Of a stretch of 64,000 bases of DNA, positions 45,134-60,000 are shown in pieces. The translations under genes and the position numbers were made by a program. Numbering within the stretch: the stretch's first letter is position 1; each line of letters opens with the position of its first letter. Under the pieces are notes generated by a model. That model was not told the DNA's origin. It ran no database searches and saw only the letters and a program-made list of their open reading frames with translations. The stretch is from positions 315,979-379,978 of the forward strand of contig NW_004797420.1 in assembly GCF_000002075.1 (NCBI RefSeq), read 5' to 3'. Source of the stretch: Aplysia californica (lineage: Eukaryota > Mollusca > Gastropoda > Aplysiida > Aplysiidae).

Positions 45134-48100
45134 CCTCTGTACACTGATAAGTCCAGCTGAGTAATACTTTCTTTTCTTCTAAGTAAATATAATACTGAAA
45201 AGAGTTTATTTTTTTAAATTGAATTTATTTAGCTACACACCTGATATTGTCTTCCCCTTCTTCATTTTGGCCTGTAGCAAACTCAGTGGTCAAGTGGTCC
45301 GTGGGCTTTATCTCACAAACAATGGCAAATGAAGTCAATGACACTTTTTTTAGATAGGTAGTGATATGACTACGCTATCTTAAAATAAAAGGACTCTGCA
45401 TTTTGACGATGAGTAATTGGCCTGACATTTTTTGGTATATTACGTTGACGAAAGTTTGAATTGATTTGTTTATAATACATGCATTACAGCTGTGCATATT
45501 TTAACCCAATTTTTAATATAAGCGTGTTATTTTTTTCGTTGACTTTTTTTTTGCATAATAATAAATGATAATAAACATCCTGTCCTTTAAAGTCATTGTT
45601 TAAAAATTTACACATCTTCTCAGGTGACCCTTATAAGCAATGTTTTCTTGAAAAATGTTCTACGCTTTTCAGAGGGCAGATAAAGAAAAATATGTTCTAA
45701 GTGCAGCATAATGATCTGACTTACCAAAAAATTTCTTTGTCTCAGTGGTGTTTTGCAGGCTGCACTTGTCCAAAATCTTTCCTTTAAATATGTATGTATT
45801 GTTCACAGGGTGTGGTGCAGTTCCGGGATCTATTTATAGCCCCAATATTTGATGAGCTGGAGGCAGTGGCGACTGGGACTGATGGCTCACTAAAGAAACT
45901 GGACAAGGAACAGCTCAAAATGATACAAGACAAAGGGTAAAGCTCAGGCTTTTCATGAATGCAGAACCGGGTGAAAGTGAAAGTTACAGAAGTATTTAAT
46001 AGGCTCATCCCCTTTGCCACCCATTTCATTCTAATTTGCCATTTCCCCCCCCCCGGGGCGGTGCCATTGACTGAAGTGTCTTTAGGCCATTCCTAAAGGG
46101 GGACATTTCTCATTCTAATGCACAGTAGAATTGTAAATGGGCTGATCCAACAATGTCATGCTCATAACTGTGCCTGAACTACAACAGGGAACTGCTGCTT
46201 TTTTTTTCCTATTCCTTACTATCGTCATTTTCTCTACTTCTTTTGCATGTTTGTCACACTCTTGTGACCCGTTATTTCCAGGTGCCTTGATAGTCAAAGC
46301 AGACTTTGTGCTGTTGAAGCTAGAGAGGTGAGCAGAGTAAGTCTGATTCCCTATAAGGACTTCTCTGTTGACATCCACCCCTCGGTGCTCATATGACCTT
46401 ATGCAGTTGCGAGCGCCGTAAAACCTCTACTAAAACAATAATTTGCCATTTCCCTCCTGAGAAGAACATGCAGCTTGGTATCTTTTGTTAGGCCTTCAAA
46501 CATGGTTGTAGACATATTGTCAAACATGGTTGTAGACTTATTGCCATCCATGCTGATTTGTCTGGTACCAGTTTGTTTCTCTTTGACTTGGAAGATAAAA
46601 TCAGTAAATGACCGTGACAGCTAAGATATGACCATGGCTGAGTAAGGATACATCCTCCATGATTGTGGGAACATATGATCATGACTGTCACTGTGCGACA
46701 CTGCTGTGTCAGTGTATGACCATTACTGTGTCAGTATATCACCATGATTGTGTGTTAGTGTGTCATCGTGGCTGTGTCAGTATGACAGTGGCCTTGTCAG
46801 TGTGTGATGCTAATGTGAATGGATACCCGGCCAAAGACGGTGAAAGATCTTGTCAGTATGTCAGTGTTTTAGTGCCTGTAAAATGATAGCTTGCACTCTA
46901 TGCTTCCCAGGAAGTTGTGATTGTTACAGAATGCTATCCGGTCTGCTGGGGTAATAATATAGATTGTAAAGTGCTAATAGCTTGTTGTTGAGCAGCAGTT
47001 TATGCTATACGAATGTTATCTAATATTATTACTCTGATTATGTTAGTACAGATCATTACTGTTGTGCCAGGCTTGGCTGACTCCTAAATACAAACAAACA
47101 AACAATTGTGTATGTATTTGTTTCAGTGAGTTTGATGTGGCCAGCTTGAACTTCCCCGGACAGACACACCGCTGGAGACTCAGTATGTTGCTGCAGAAGG
47201 GTTCAGAGAGGACAAACAAGTCCTTCCTGGCAGTAAGTGAACTCATTCCCCTTTCACCATAAATCTCTCAGAGAGGTCTCAGCTACGTTCAAATTTAGAT
47301 TCTGGCTTTGAATTCTTTGGTTCAAATTTAATTCTTATTTCATGGGATTTCTCAAGTTGTTGGTTTTTTGGGGTTTTTTTTTCTGCTTTGCTCTATTACC
47401 AATTGGTATTCACACTTTAAAGTTAGTGTTTGCCAAGGATATACATGCATTACACTTTTGTGTGAGAGAGAGTATGCGTATGTATGTGTAAATATCTGTA
47501 TTAATCTATGTAAATTATTTATAGTTATACGACAGGGGATGTTAACCCCATACAAGGAATACAACCCATCATTACTATATTCAGTGGATATGTAGCAAAG
47601 GTGACATTGTTTCCTATCAAATATACTTCTATGCACAGCTACTGAATGACTAGAAATTTTACTACTTGATTTCAAAATATAGTATGCTCGCTTTGGTTTC
47701 ATTTAGCTTTATTGAAAACTTTTCTTTTGATTCAAATGAGATGTGATAGGTCCCATCAAACATGGAAAGCCAAATCCTTGTAAGAACTGGTTTCTTACAG
47801 TTGCCACATTTTCACTGTTTGTTTCTTCACTTGTCTCTTTTTGTGTTTTTTTTTTTCTTGGAATGCAAAAAAAACTTAACTTTGAGTCAAGGTGGAAAAT
47901 GTGTATTTTGTCAAGTATTTCCATGTTTTGATGTGCTGTATCTCATGCAGCTCACTTTGGCCCTGAATGACAGGGTTGAAGCAGTGTGCCTTCTAAGTCA
48001 ACAAAGTTATAAAAATTAGTGCATTGTAATTTGATTCAACAACAGCTTCAGTTACACAGGTTTCTTGTGCCTTTTCCCTCAGGACATGTCGAAAGCTCTC

Positions 48101-51100
48101 TCGCTGCTCATCATCACCGCCCGCAACAGGTTCTGCTCGGGATTCTTCAGCGTCACTGAGGCTGCACGGGGTTGGGCCAATGGTTTGCGGAATTTGCTTG
48201 GTAAGGCTTTTTGGGTTAAGTGTCGCCAACTTCAGTCTGTGCTTTCTTAAACTGTTGATGATGGAATTCTTTACACAATGGGCCAATGTTTTCAACCTCT
48301 GTTTGAGATGTCGTGGGTTCAGGTCTGCATAGTTTTTATCTTCTTTGTTAGGTCTGACTTATATCTTTGAGTTGAGTGAGTGGGTGGTTGGCGGGTACTC
48401 CGGTGTGGTTTGCTCCTTCTTTCCTATCAAACATCTATCGTCCTTATCTCTCCTTTTTTTTTGTGTATATCACTCCCTTGTAACACATCTATTCTTCGGC
48501 ACTTATATGACCTCATTGTGTCGTAAGTGCCGTAAAACTTTTACTAAAACTAAAACAGAGTTGAGTGTAGATTACGTATGGGATGAATTTAATGCTGGTA
48601 TAAGCATTGTAAGGTTATTAAAAAGACAAGATTTGATTACCCATATTTGTTAGGACTGAGTCTAGAGGGTGGAGAGCAATGAAAATTCCTGAAAGAATCC
48701 AAGTTGGTGCTGGAGCAGTGCCTCTTTTATCTTTCTGACAAGCTGTTTGATTCTTGAGCATATGCTTATGCTTAATGTTAAGTCTATGTCTGTGATATAG
48801 CTTATTGGTAGGTGGTAGGCAGTCAGTGAGCTGTGTTGTGGAGGGAGAAATGTTCACCTTAGCAAAAAAAACAAGGGGCTGCAGAAGCAATGCTGTCCCC
48901 CCATTTCAGTTTGTGATGGGAACTGTTGTGAAGATCATTGAAAAACAAATCTTCCTGTGGGGATCTATACTGTTGCCTTTTCTTTTGTGATTGTTTGTCA
49001 GCTCCTGTGGGATCACACGTTAAAAGTGGGTGCTTGGCGGGTGCTCTGGTGGGGTTTGCTTCTTCTTTCCTTTCAAACATCTTTCTTCTTCATAAATCTC
49101 CCTTCCTTCTTTTTTGTGTTTGTTACTCTCCTGTAACACCTCTAATCTTCGGCACTTATATGACCTTATTGTGATGCAAGCGCTGTAAAACACTTACTAA
49201 AATTTATTTTTTAAAAACACCTTAAAAAACAGTGTGCTCTCAAAGTAACTGTTGTATATTTCTGTCTTTACTGAGGTTTTTTGTGCTGACCATCAAAGAG
49301 TAAGTTATTTGTTTTTTTAATGCTACTTCTACCTGACATTCTGACTTTTATTTGAGTATAACTGCATGCCACATTTGTCTAACCTGGCGTCTGTGGTGTA
49401 GCGGGTAGGCTTTTTTGCCATGATTTTATTGAGTATTTTTATCTGTCTCCATGAATGTTGTATCATTCTCAGACTGGGTTGGCCCTCAAAGGCAGGGTTT
49501 AAGTAGCCTGCCTCATAAATGAAGTAAATTGGGTCAATGTGGGTGTAAAAACTTGTACAATAACATTTTTTGTTGTCTGACATGCTTTGTTTTTTTTGTC
49601 AGACATTGTGATTGGCATGCCTTCAACAACGCCTGGCGACCTTCACCAAAAGCTGCAGTTGGAACGTATGCGTTACCTCGTGGCTGAACTGGACATTAAG
49701 GTGAGGACAGAATTCTTAAGGCCCCCCGAGGTTCTTGATGTTGGCTGTTCTATTTGTTCTGAGAGGGTCTCTCAAAAAAACAAATAACAAAAACAAAACA
49801 AAAAACCTACCCCAAATCAGCCACCAAATGCACACAGCAACAATAGCAACAAAATGATGATAATATTCTTGGATCCTGAATTTTGTTTGTATTTTAGTTA
49901 CACAATTCCATGAGGAACACAGAAGATCAAATAGGGTAGCACACAGTCTAATGGACATACTATGGGTTTCCGTGACATGCCAAGGGTTTTCGGGACACAC
50001 AAAGAGTTTCTGTTTCCATCTGTTTCCATGACACACAATGGGTTTTCATTTCCATCCGTTTTCATGAGGTTCTGAGGGTTTCTGCGACACACTTAGGGTT
50101 TCTGTGACTCACCAATGGTTTCCATGGCTCAATAAGGGTTTTTATTGCTGAGTAGAGGTGTCCATGACAGGCCAGGGGTTTCATGTCACAGGAGACTGCA
50201 GTAAAACGCCTATTTTGTCAAGGCTTGCAAATCCCTGTGCAAGTTTATTCTTATGGTAAAAATGTTGGTAAGTAAATTTTGCAGCCTTGTAAAATGACAT
50301 GATTAGGTGCTTAGAGGGCACCATACTTATTTTCTATACCAATATTGCCGTTATTGTTTCCCTCTGTCTATCCTTTTCATTAATCCAAATTGTGTCCCTC
50401 TGTTTATCCTTTTCATTTATCAACCACAAAATGATTGTTCTATGTGAATGTGCTTTCATTGTAGTGAAAGAAAAAGTATGTGAATAGATAATAATGATCA
50501 TAATGATATTGTTGATTTTGAAGACTATGATAAGGTATAAAAACAATGATAAGAATAATAATAGAAATTATAATAATTATGTTGATAATGATAAAACATA
50601 CTACTACTGCTACTACTACTGCTGCTGCTAAATAGTAACATAAGGGTATTCACATTAATTCCAGTGTTGTCTGTTGTACTCCATTGTTTTCACAGCCGAG
50701 TCTGAAGCGAGAGCTGAGCACGTACTGTGAGTATGTGAAGGATCAGTGTCAGATGCTGGGAGCGAACAAACACAAGGTGAGATATGAGTTAGCTTCTCAA
50801 GAATTTTCAGGTATTCCAGAAAGTGAACTATTCTTAATCTATAATTTCTGTTTAGCAGTTAATGTTACCTTTTTTTTTCGGGGGGGGGGGGGGGGGGTGA
50901 TATGTACTGAGACATGATAGCTACTGTGACGAGAAAGCTTCTCTGAAAGATTGCTATCTTCAGCATGGGGACTTACATGTCACAGTCGCTGATACCTGTG
51001 CAAAATACTACAATTTATTGCTTAAGAACGAGTGACTTATTCTGGAGAACCTGCTTGTACATGTAGATGACTTTGCTTGCTTGGGACTGGAAGGAAAGAC

Positions 51101-54005
51101 ATTGTCCCAGCGACTGTCACTGCAGGTGGAAAGAAGAATGATTGTCACAGTCATATCTGATCATGTCATAAATTATCTTGTCTTGTATTGTCTTATCTGT
51201 TTTATGAAATACTGTCAAGGTGTTGTTATGTTCCTGGCCAATGACAGGTGTTTGGAGTAGAGCTGGAGTCTGCGAGCAGCGGACGGCTTGCGCTAGAGGT
51301 TTGCGAGCAGGTTTGTGCTTTGCTTTGCCTCCCGCTCGCTACTGGGGGGAACTTCCAGTGAGTTGTGACTCGCGGACAGTCTTGCTGTATTGTGTCGTGA
51401 CATTGTGAACTCTCGTGGCTGTGGACTCAGTACATATTGCAGAAGATTCTGGTTATTTACGTTGACAGGTTTGCTTCAAAAGTGCAAGATTGTTTTTTTC
51501 CATAGTCGGGGTGTAAAAAATAAAAAGCTCTATTCAATGTACTTAAAAATTAATAATGGATCTGCTATTCTTATGATGCAAAGGCCCGTTTGCTTATAAT
51601 GTGCACAGGCCAAGCGCTTTGTCGTTGCATGCAAAAGACCTCAGTTCGATTCTCGTATGGGGAGAAATTTTTACCGAGAACCTTCGTCTTTCTGCTGGGG
51701 CGTTGTTCCCTCTCAGCCCAGGTTGGCCCTGACATTGGGTCCAAATAGTCTAGCCCGTCTCTTGAATGTTCTGTTTTATGTCACTGTGAGTGTAAAACAT
51801 CTACAAAATAGGTTACATACCTACGATACAAAAGCCCATCACAACGACCCCTGGAGTGTTCCATTCTAGGGTAGTCTAAGTCCACTTATTAGTACCAGAA
51901 ACCTAGGTCTCTGTTACTACAATACCACGCTTCCTCTCACTCAGCTGATCAACGGCGTGAAGTTTAAAAATAGCTTCGGCTCTCTACGTCTTGTACCAGG
52001 GTTCAGAGTTCGCACTGCGAGAGGTCTTGCTGTTCGCTGCTGCAGCAAATCAGCCAAGTGGCTTGCCAGGTTGCGAGCTGGTCCTGGGAGCCAAAGCAAA
52101 TCATGGGAGCCGAGAGACTTGCCCGGCTGTGAGCAAGTCTCTTTTCACAAAGAAGACAATGGGATGCAAAGCAAATAACGGGACTTGCTATGCTGTGAGC
52201 GAGATTTGAGACTTGACGGCCGTCCGCTGCTCGTAAGCCTTGATTAATCGAACAGACTCCAGCGCTACGCCGCTCTCTCTTTTTCTGACGTATGTGGCTT
52301 CGCAGATTGCAAGCAGGGTGGGCAGGATGAGGGGGTCTGACACGAGTGGCTTCGTGGATTGCTAGTTGGTGTTAACTTGAAGCTTAGGCTAGACTCAACT
52401 TATCATGCTGGTGATTTGATTTGATGATTTTCCCTAGTGATTTGAGGCTTGTGACTTGAACTAGGGGCTTGAAAGCATGAACGGGTCTGCTACCGGGGTA
52501 CAGCTCTTGTTTGGAGTTGCTCCAGGTGGGGCCTACTTCTATTCTTTCACTCAACTGATCCTGCCCGTCTGTCCTCGTTTTTGTGGGCACTATTTGACAG
52601 TTATTATGTCGATGTGCCTCTATTTATTCCAACAAACCAACTGACCATGACCCATGGCTGCCTGATCTGTAGTGGACTGATTTTGTTTTTGTCTCTTGTC
52701 CAGACTACAGACCTGAGACCCCCACCCATTCCCTACAGGTACCAGACCCCAAAGGGTCAAGACATTGACCTTCGTCTCTTCAACAAAGGTAATGAAAATG
52801 CAATAATGATGATGATGATTACAATTATGATACTAGTAATTATTATAATGATGATAACATGATAATAATAATAATCCCATTTTAATAATGCTAGCTGTAA
52901 TTTTTTTTAACCTAAAGGCCCTGAAACAGAATAATATTAAGAAATTCTGACAACATTAAAAAACAAAGTGCAATGTTTATTAGTACCTTTTTCACCAATT
53001 GCATGATATAGAACTCAGGTCCATGATCCTTGTACCAAAGAAGGTTCCCTAAAGAATGGAGAGAGAGAGAAAGAGGATTACTATAGGAGCTGTGCGCTTC
53101 ATATGTTCTTTGTATTATTGTACAGCGCATTGAGCACTTCTTTGTGGAAATGCGCTATATAAATGCAATTTATTATTATTATTAATGGAACAATTCACTT
53201 TTTCCTACATCTCACTTCATGGCAGCTGAACGTGTCCTTGGTCTACACAAGCTGAGATTCATGTTTAAACCATTTTGTCACATATGTATCATCTATAATT
53301 TTGCAATGAAAAGAGTGTGTTCATAGTAGTTATGATGTGTCTGTGTGCGTGCGTGCACGTGTTTATATGTCTTTGCCATTGCATAACCATATCATTGATG
53401 AAGGTCACACTCAAATGAAATTCCTATTGTGTGTCAGACCTGATGAACAACAGCATGGGTATCCTGTCCAACATCCTTGATCGTCAGGCCAAAGGCTGGC
53501 ACGTACAGATGAGAGCAAAGCTCATACGTCACTACCAAGGTCAGTGATAGGCCATTGGGGATACAGTTCTATTCTGTATCTTTGGGAAGGCTGGGGTGAT
53601 GATTGATTCACTTGCAAATGGCTGTTTATGATTGTGCATGTGTATGTTTTTTAGGAGACTGCTAAGAGTATCGTGGAAGGAAAAGAAATCAAATGAGGTA
53701 GTGCTTGATGAAGCCCACGTGGGACGCTCAATGTTAAAAACAATCAGGAAACGACAAATGCAGTTTTTGGTACACCTGAATAGACATATGGGTCTTGAAC
53801 ATCTAGCTCTCACTGGCAAAATTGAGGGCAAGCGAGGCAGGGGTAGGCCCAGAAAAACATACTTAGGGAACCTGAACAAATGGGTAACAGGAAAAGATCA
53901 GGGAAACGTAGCTTTTCTGAGAGCATCCGAGCAAAGGAATGAATGGAAAATCATGATCGCCGATGTCTGTCGCAGATCTGGCACTGGATGATGATGATGA
54001 TGATG

Positions 54006-54057
<52 letters not shown>

Positions 54058-57000
54058 TTGTTTGTGTGTGTGTGCGCATGCATGTAAATGTATGTAAATG
54101 TGTATGTAAGCACACTGATAATGACTGACTTGCATAGGAATTGTGTTCCTATGTCCTTTGTTTTTTTTGGCAGTTTGAGACGATGAGTGTTCCATGTGCG
54201 AAGGGGGACCAGAGGGAAGGAGTGGGAGAAATGGGTGTGATTATGATATAAATTTACATGTAAATCATGGAGACTGATTAACTCATCTGTAAAATATGGT
54301 TGTTATGGGTGACTCACTTATAAGTCATAGTCAAATGTTGTTCATGGTGTGTCCGTTCTGCATGAGGCGAAAACTGCTGAGACTCAAGCTGCAGAAATGC
54401 CTTAAAATTTGAAAGTTTTGATGTGCTGTCTTTTTCCCCCTTTTCCATGAATGATGAATAGATTCTCTTTTATTCATATGAAATGATGGTACTGAGTGAA
54501 ATTCGATATCAGCTGTTGAACGTAAGTTTTAATATTTCTGTCATTGTTTAGATTTAATGTGCAGGGACTACAGCTTCTTTTTCTCAGTTTACAAACAGCT
54601 GTCAGATGTGTATGTTGGCATATTTTTTTGTCTATAGTAAAGTATAACCTCACAAGATAAAATACTGGTTTACATATATCAGCATAATATTTAATTTTTG
54701 TTGAGTGTGTTGACACCTTCTTTCATATTACACCCAGAGCAGTGTTAGCTGAAATGATTGTTTAGAATGGGCTCAAACATTGTTGTCGTGGTTTTAAAAA
54801 TCTGCATTTTCTACTGATCCTATTTATTTCACATTTTTTTGGTCTCAGGTCAAGGAATGTCCAATGAAGAAATTTCCAAGGTGAGAGTCCAGTAGAACTA
54901 AAGAATAGCCATAGCAAGCAGATGTGTTGTATCTGAGGAGTACTTGGGCACAAACCCCTCGATAAGTCTTACGCTGCCTACATTTTTATGAAAGATTTTG
55001 TTGTAAGAAGTTCTATTTATGGTTGTAAGACACTGATTGGAAAATTATGTTTTCAAATAGTTTTATTTCTATTTGTCTTTCTATCTTGGAATAGTTTTTT
55101 CACTATTAAATGGCATTATAACATGGATGTGTGCCTCTTTACCTCGAATTAGTCATTTGCTGTGTTTTCTGTTGTGTTGCATTCAGTTGGTTGTGCTGTT
55201 TTGTTTCAGCATGTCAGTGAAGACATCATGAACCATTATCTGGACAAAGTGTTCACTGCTGTGGCTACCAATGCTGAACTGGACGTTCTGCAGCCTGGAC
55301 TGGGTAAGTTTTCACTGGTGCTCAGCAGACACAAAAGTCAGTGCCTGCCACGCAGCAGTCATGCTTCAAATGCCAATAAGACATATAAAAACTTTGAAGA
55401 TTTAAGGTGATTTCATGACTTGCGCCGTCAACTGACTTTGGTCTTGTCAGAGATGGGCATTAAATCAAAGGTCTGAACCGGCTGTGATGAGACCAGAAAG
55501 GTGCACTAAACTTACCCCATACCAGCTCTCTATCTCAAAGCTCATGATTGGCACCTGTGATGTAAAGGTTGTTTGTCATTGCATGCAGAAGACATGAATT
55601 TGATTCCTTGGCAGGAATGTCATTTTTCTAAGTACTTCCATTGGTTCACTAGGAAGTTGTATCCCACTTAATGATAATCATGTGAATGGATTTCTCTTGT
55701 TATGAATGTAGTTGACTGCCCAATTAATTCATTTGATGCAGTCGAGGCCTGCCGGTATTTTCCTTCATGGAGGGGCAAAAGTTGCCATTTTGACACAATT
55801 CCATGAAAACTCAAAAAATCATGGATGATTTGAATTAATTGTGCGAAAAAGGTAGCCTTCCTTGTTTCAGTTCTTACTCCAGCTCTCTCTCGCTCTCTTT
55901 ATGTCTCTTTTCATTTCTGTGTTTGTGACCTTGACATTGGTAACCTCTGAGGTCCATTACCTGTGACAATGATGACCTCCCTCTTACAGGTCAAGTCTTG
56001 GTGGACCAGGCTAAAGCAGTTCTGGTGATGGTCAAGGCTCAGGCTAGCCTCCAGCAGAAAATGGAGCAGCACAAAGATCAGGTCAGGAGTTCCACAACAT
56101 GCTGCATGTTTTTATGAGAAGGATGCTCATGATTTGAGAAATTTCCTTCAATTTTGGAAGTCCTCGATCGTAATTTGATATTCCTAGTGGGGCGGCCTAT
56201 GTTCCTTGTTTATGAGGTACTTATATGTTTAGGAACTATTTGCTAAGTTCCAGGAAACATGTTAGAGGAAACAGCAGGTTGGAGGATGCTGCATTGAAAG
56301 GCTTAAGTGACCAGTTGACTTCCTCACAACAATCAAGCAAAGAGTGAACAAATGTTTCATTAGTTATAATGTGATTAGTTAACAGATATTGTATTGTGAG
56401 GGTCATTTGGACAATGAACAAACATTGCTGTCAAAGGGTTAAGTTGATAGTGGGAGAATGATGCATTGAAAGGGTTAAGTAATGGTAGGGAATTTTATGG
56501 ACATGATGACTGACATGTGCAGTGTCGTGGTAAGGATGTTCACCTTTCATCTGAAAGACCTGAGTTTGTTTCCAACATAGAAATTTTTTAAAATCAAATA
56601 TCTCTATTTTGCTTCTGGGGCACATCCCACAGTTCCTGGAGTGGCCAGGGCAGGTGGGGTTGAAGCAGCCTGCCTGCTAATGATCTAATTTGTGTTACAG
56701 GTGTGTAGAAAATTTATGACAAATAACAACAGTAGATGTGAAAAAGAGAGGTGGAGATCACTCATGCTGCCTGATGTCTTGGTAGGTCCAGTTTAACGTA
56801 TGATATATCTTTGTGTGAATTCAGGCCCATAAGTTAATATCTTGGAAGCATTGTGCTAAGTTTTCACAGTGGTACATTTTTGTCATGTTCATAAAGTTGA
56901 CTGAATATTGTCAGTGTGGTTTCCACATTTCTTTTCCAGCTGACTGCCCACTTGCGTAAAACACATCCAATTAAATCTCGAATCAGCACATGGATGGAAG

Positions 57001-60000
57001 AACAGCTGTGTGCCTTTGAGGTATGTTGTGTTTGGCCATTGCAACTGCTTAGTGTAGGATTCAGTCTGATATCACTTTTCATAATGGGGTATAGCGGATT
57101 CTTTCTTTAAGCAGTCGATTTGCTGTGAGATGTTCTGTTCTTTCTGGCATTTATAGTTTAGCAATTCTGCTGGAAAAACTCTGCTGCTGATTGTGTCTGT
57201 GTATGTATATCCAGGAGATGTTCAAACTCATTAGACCTTGTGGAGGATCACAATTCAGATCTTTCCTCAAGTGTTTGGAGGCTGCCAGTGGTAAAATTTG
57301 CTTTCTTTTCACCGTCCTTCTGTTGTTTCTGTCTGCTTGTTTTTACACAGCACCATCTTTACTGTGGTGATAGATCATTGCTGCTCTTTACTTTGAAAAA
57401 AATGTTGCCAAAGCTGGAAAATAATTATATTTTGGAGTAGGTTAGGGTTTTGAGATGTTTTTTACTTTTCTCATCATTTGGAAATATTTAAATAAAGAAT
57501 TCAGAGATGTTCTCCTGAGGGTTTTGATGAATTGGTGGCTGCTCTTTTTGCCTTGGGAACTGAAGCATTTTCTTTCCTTTTGTGTGTTTGGAGGTTACCA
57601 ATTAAGATAAGATAATATAAGATACATAAGATAATACTTTATTATCCCAAAGGGAAATTTTCCTTGGCTGTACAGGACCGTAAAAACACATGCAGGTATA
57701 CATTAAAAATTTTTAAAAATTCAATATGAAAGGAGAAGTAAAGCTGACAAAATGTACATTTACGTCAAATGCATCACTCAACCACATGCAGGAATTTAAA
57801 TACTAGACCTTTGGAGTTATATACAGATACATTCTCTAAGAGCAACACACATCTATGCTCATTCTGACAAAAGCCTTATGCTAGATGGTAAAAAACTTCT
57901 TTTATACCTTTCTTTCTTTGTTTTTGGAGGTACATATCTGCCGCTGCGTGATCTTACAATTTGTGTGGAAAAGGGGTGTGATGGGTCGTTTATAATGCTT
58001 TTTATCTTTTTTATACGTGTGGTGTTATACATTTCATCCATTCTTATAAAATCATATCCAAAGATCTTGCTGGCTTTCTTAATGGTTCTATCAAATTTTT
58101 CTTTATCTTTTACCTTACAATTCCCACCCCAGCAACAAATACAAAATAATAGCACACTTTCAATCATAGAATGGTAAAAAAGGAACATAATCTTATTGTC
58201 AACACGGAAACTTCTTAATTTCCTTAAGAGAAACATTCCTTGATTTACTCTTTTATGCACAAGAGCAGCGTGGGGATGCCAGTCAAGTTTGTGGTCGATT
58301 GTTACACCAAGATACTTGTAAGAGCTTACCACCTTCACCTCTTCATCTTTAATAAATAGTGGTTGCAATTGGTCTTTTTTTACTCTAAAGTCTATTATTA
58401 ATTCCTTTGTCTTTTTTACGATTAGTATAAGGAAGTGGTTATCACACCAATTTGTAAATAGATTCACAGCGTCCCTGTATGCATTTTCATGAACAATTCC
58501 ATTAACAAACCGCCTATTGATCATATCTTGTCATTTGTTTTCATTATTGAGGGAGTTATGTTTGTATTCTTAATTATTTTTTTTTTCTTTTTGGTCAAAG
58601 ATGCTTCCACCTTTTCTTTTCCTGTCCTGAACTTTCCTGGATTGTGATCCTGACCCTAACCCAAACTATGACCCTAATTTTAAACTGTGCTCAAGTAGTT
58701 TGATTGATTTTCTTCTTATGCAGGTTGCCAAAAGGGTCCACTTGCAGGTCTTACTTCTTTATTGTTTTTGTTTCTGTCAGCCTGTCTTACTATTTCCCAA
58801 CACAGAGACGACTTGTCATGATGATGGGATACTCTTGAATTCTACAAAATCTAATGTGTGTGTGTTGTTTTCCCCGGCCAGCGTGACTTTGCCCGCCAGC
58901 ATCTGTGGACGGCCCACGAGGCGGCCATCTCTATGTGTGAGGAGGAACAGCTGCATCAGTCCGTCTACTTCCTGCGGAGAGACCTCAACTTTATTAAGGA
59001 GGTATGTACTTTGTTTCTTCAAATGTTTTATTTTTGCTTAAGTTTAACGCCCTATTTCATACAAAGGGCATGCAGTTAAGTCAGTTGCTTAATTAATATC
59101 ATTCTTGACCATGATGTGAGTGACTGTTGTTTGAATTCCTAATGAGTCATTTTTGAAGTCCTGTTCTTTGGGGTTGCAATGCTTTTAACCAACAGTTTTG
59201 TGTAGGTGATTGATTGTCTAAAACTGTTGAGTCATGGTCTGTCTTGTTCTGCCCCTTTGTGATGTTGGTTGACACAGTGTCTAGAAGCTGAAAGAGATGT
59301 TCTATCAAACAACTAAATTTAAATGAGTTACAAATTTTGTTTGTTAAAATGTTTTTTTGGGAAATTTAACACCCTACCAGACAAAGAAGGCGTACTGTTA
59401 TATGTGTTAATACCTTACAGGACAATGGTGCAGACTGCTATGTTGACTAGATGAGTCAAATCAGCCCACCTCCTGAATGGGTTAACTTGTGTCAATGGGA
59501 GCATTATGTGCATACAGTAAATCTGGCAAATGGATCTGTCCAAACTGAACGTTGGTCGTGGTACAGGTGAAGACTGTAGGGTTAGCCATGAGCTTATCCT
59601 CATGACCATAGCGCAATTGCTTGTGCCAATTTTTGTTGTCATGAGAATACTTAAAAAGCAAGTGCATACTTAAGTCAACCTGATGACCTGAACAAAAGTG
59701 AAAACATCTCTATAATTAGATATTTAGTACATGAAACAAAACCCTGCTAAATTGAGGACGCTTATTAAGTAACAGGACTTTTGTTTATATCAACATCTAG
59801 AAACTTGAAAAAAAATGACTTAATCGGTTGGGTTCTATAATAGATGAATGTGACTCTAATGTTTGTCTGTGTCATTGACAGCGTGAGGCAGTGCTGAGAA
59901 AGGAGCTGGGCAGAGTGAAGATCCCCACACGAGAGTTCACCTTCTCCACTCGTATTTGGCTTCCTAAGAATTGGGTCATCACACGCTTGAACTTCTTGGG

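Noticed and set aside
51600-51665. Functional tRNA gene from the A- and B-box-like head
   Set aside because: No cloverleaf with paired acceptor arm, and the head continues into a shared SINE body.
53898-54195. His/Thr-rich minus-strand frames
   Set aside because: They are translations of the (GT)n and (GATGAT)n microsatellites.
58724-58747. 24-base microexon (VAKRVHLQ) between exons 14 and 15
   Set aside because: Phase fits, but the donor GTCTTA is poor and the exon is too short to support without transcripts.
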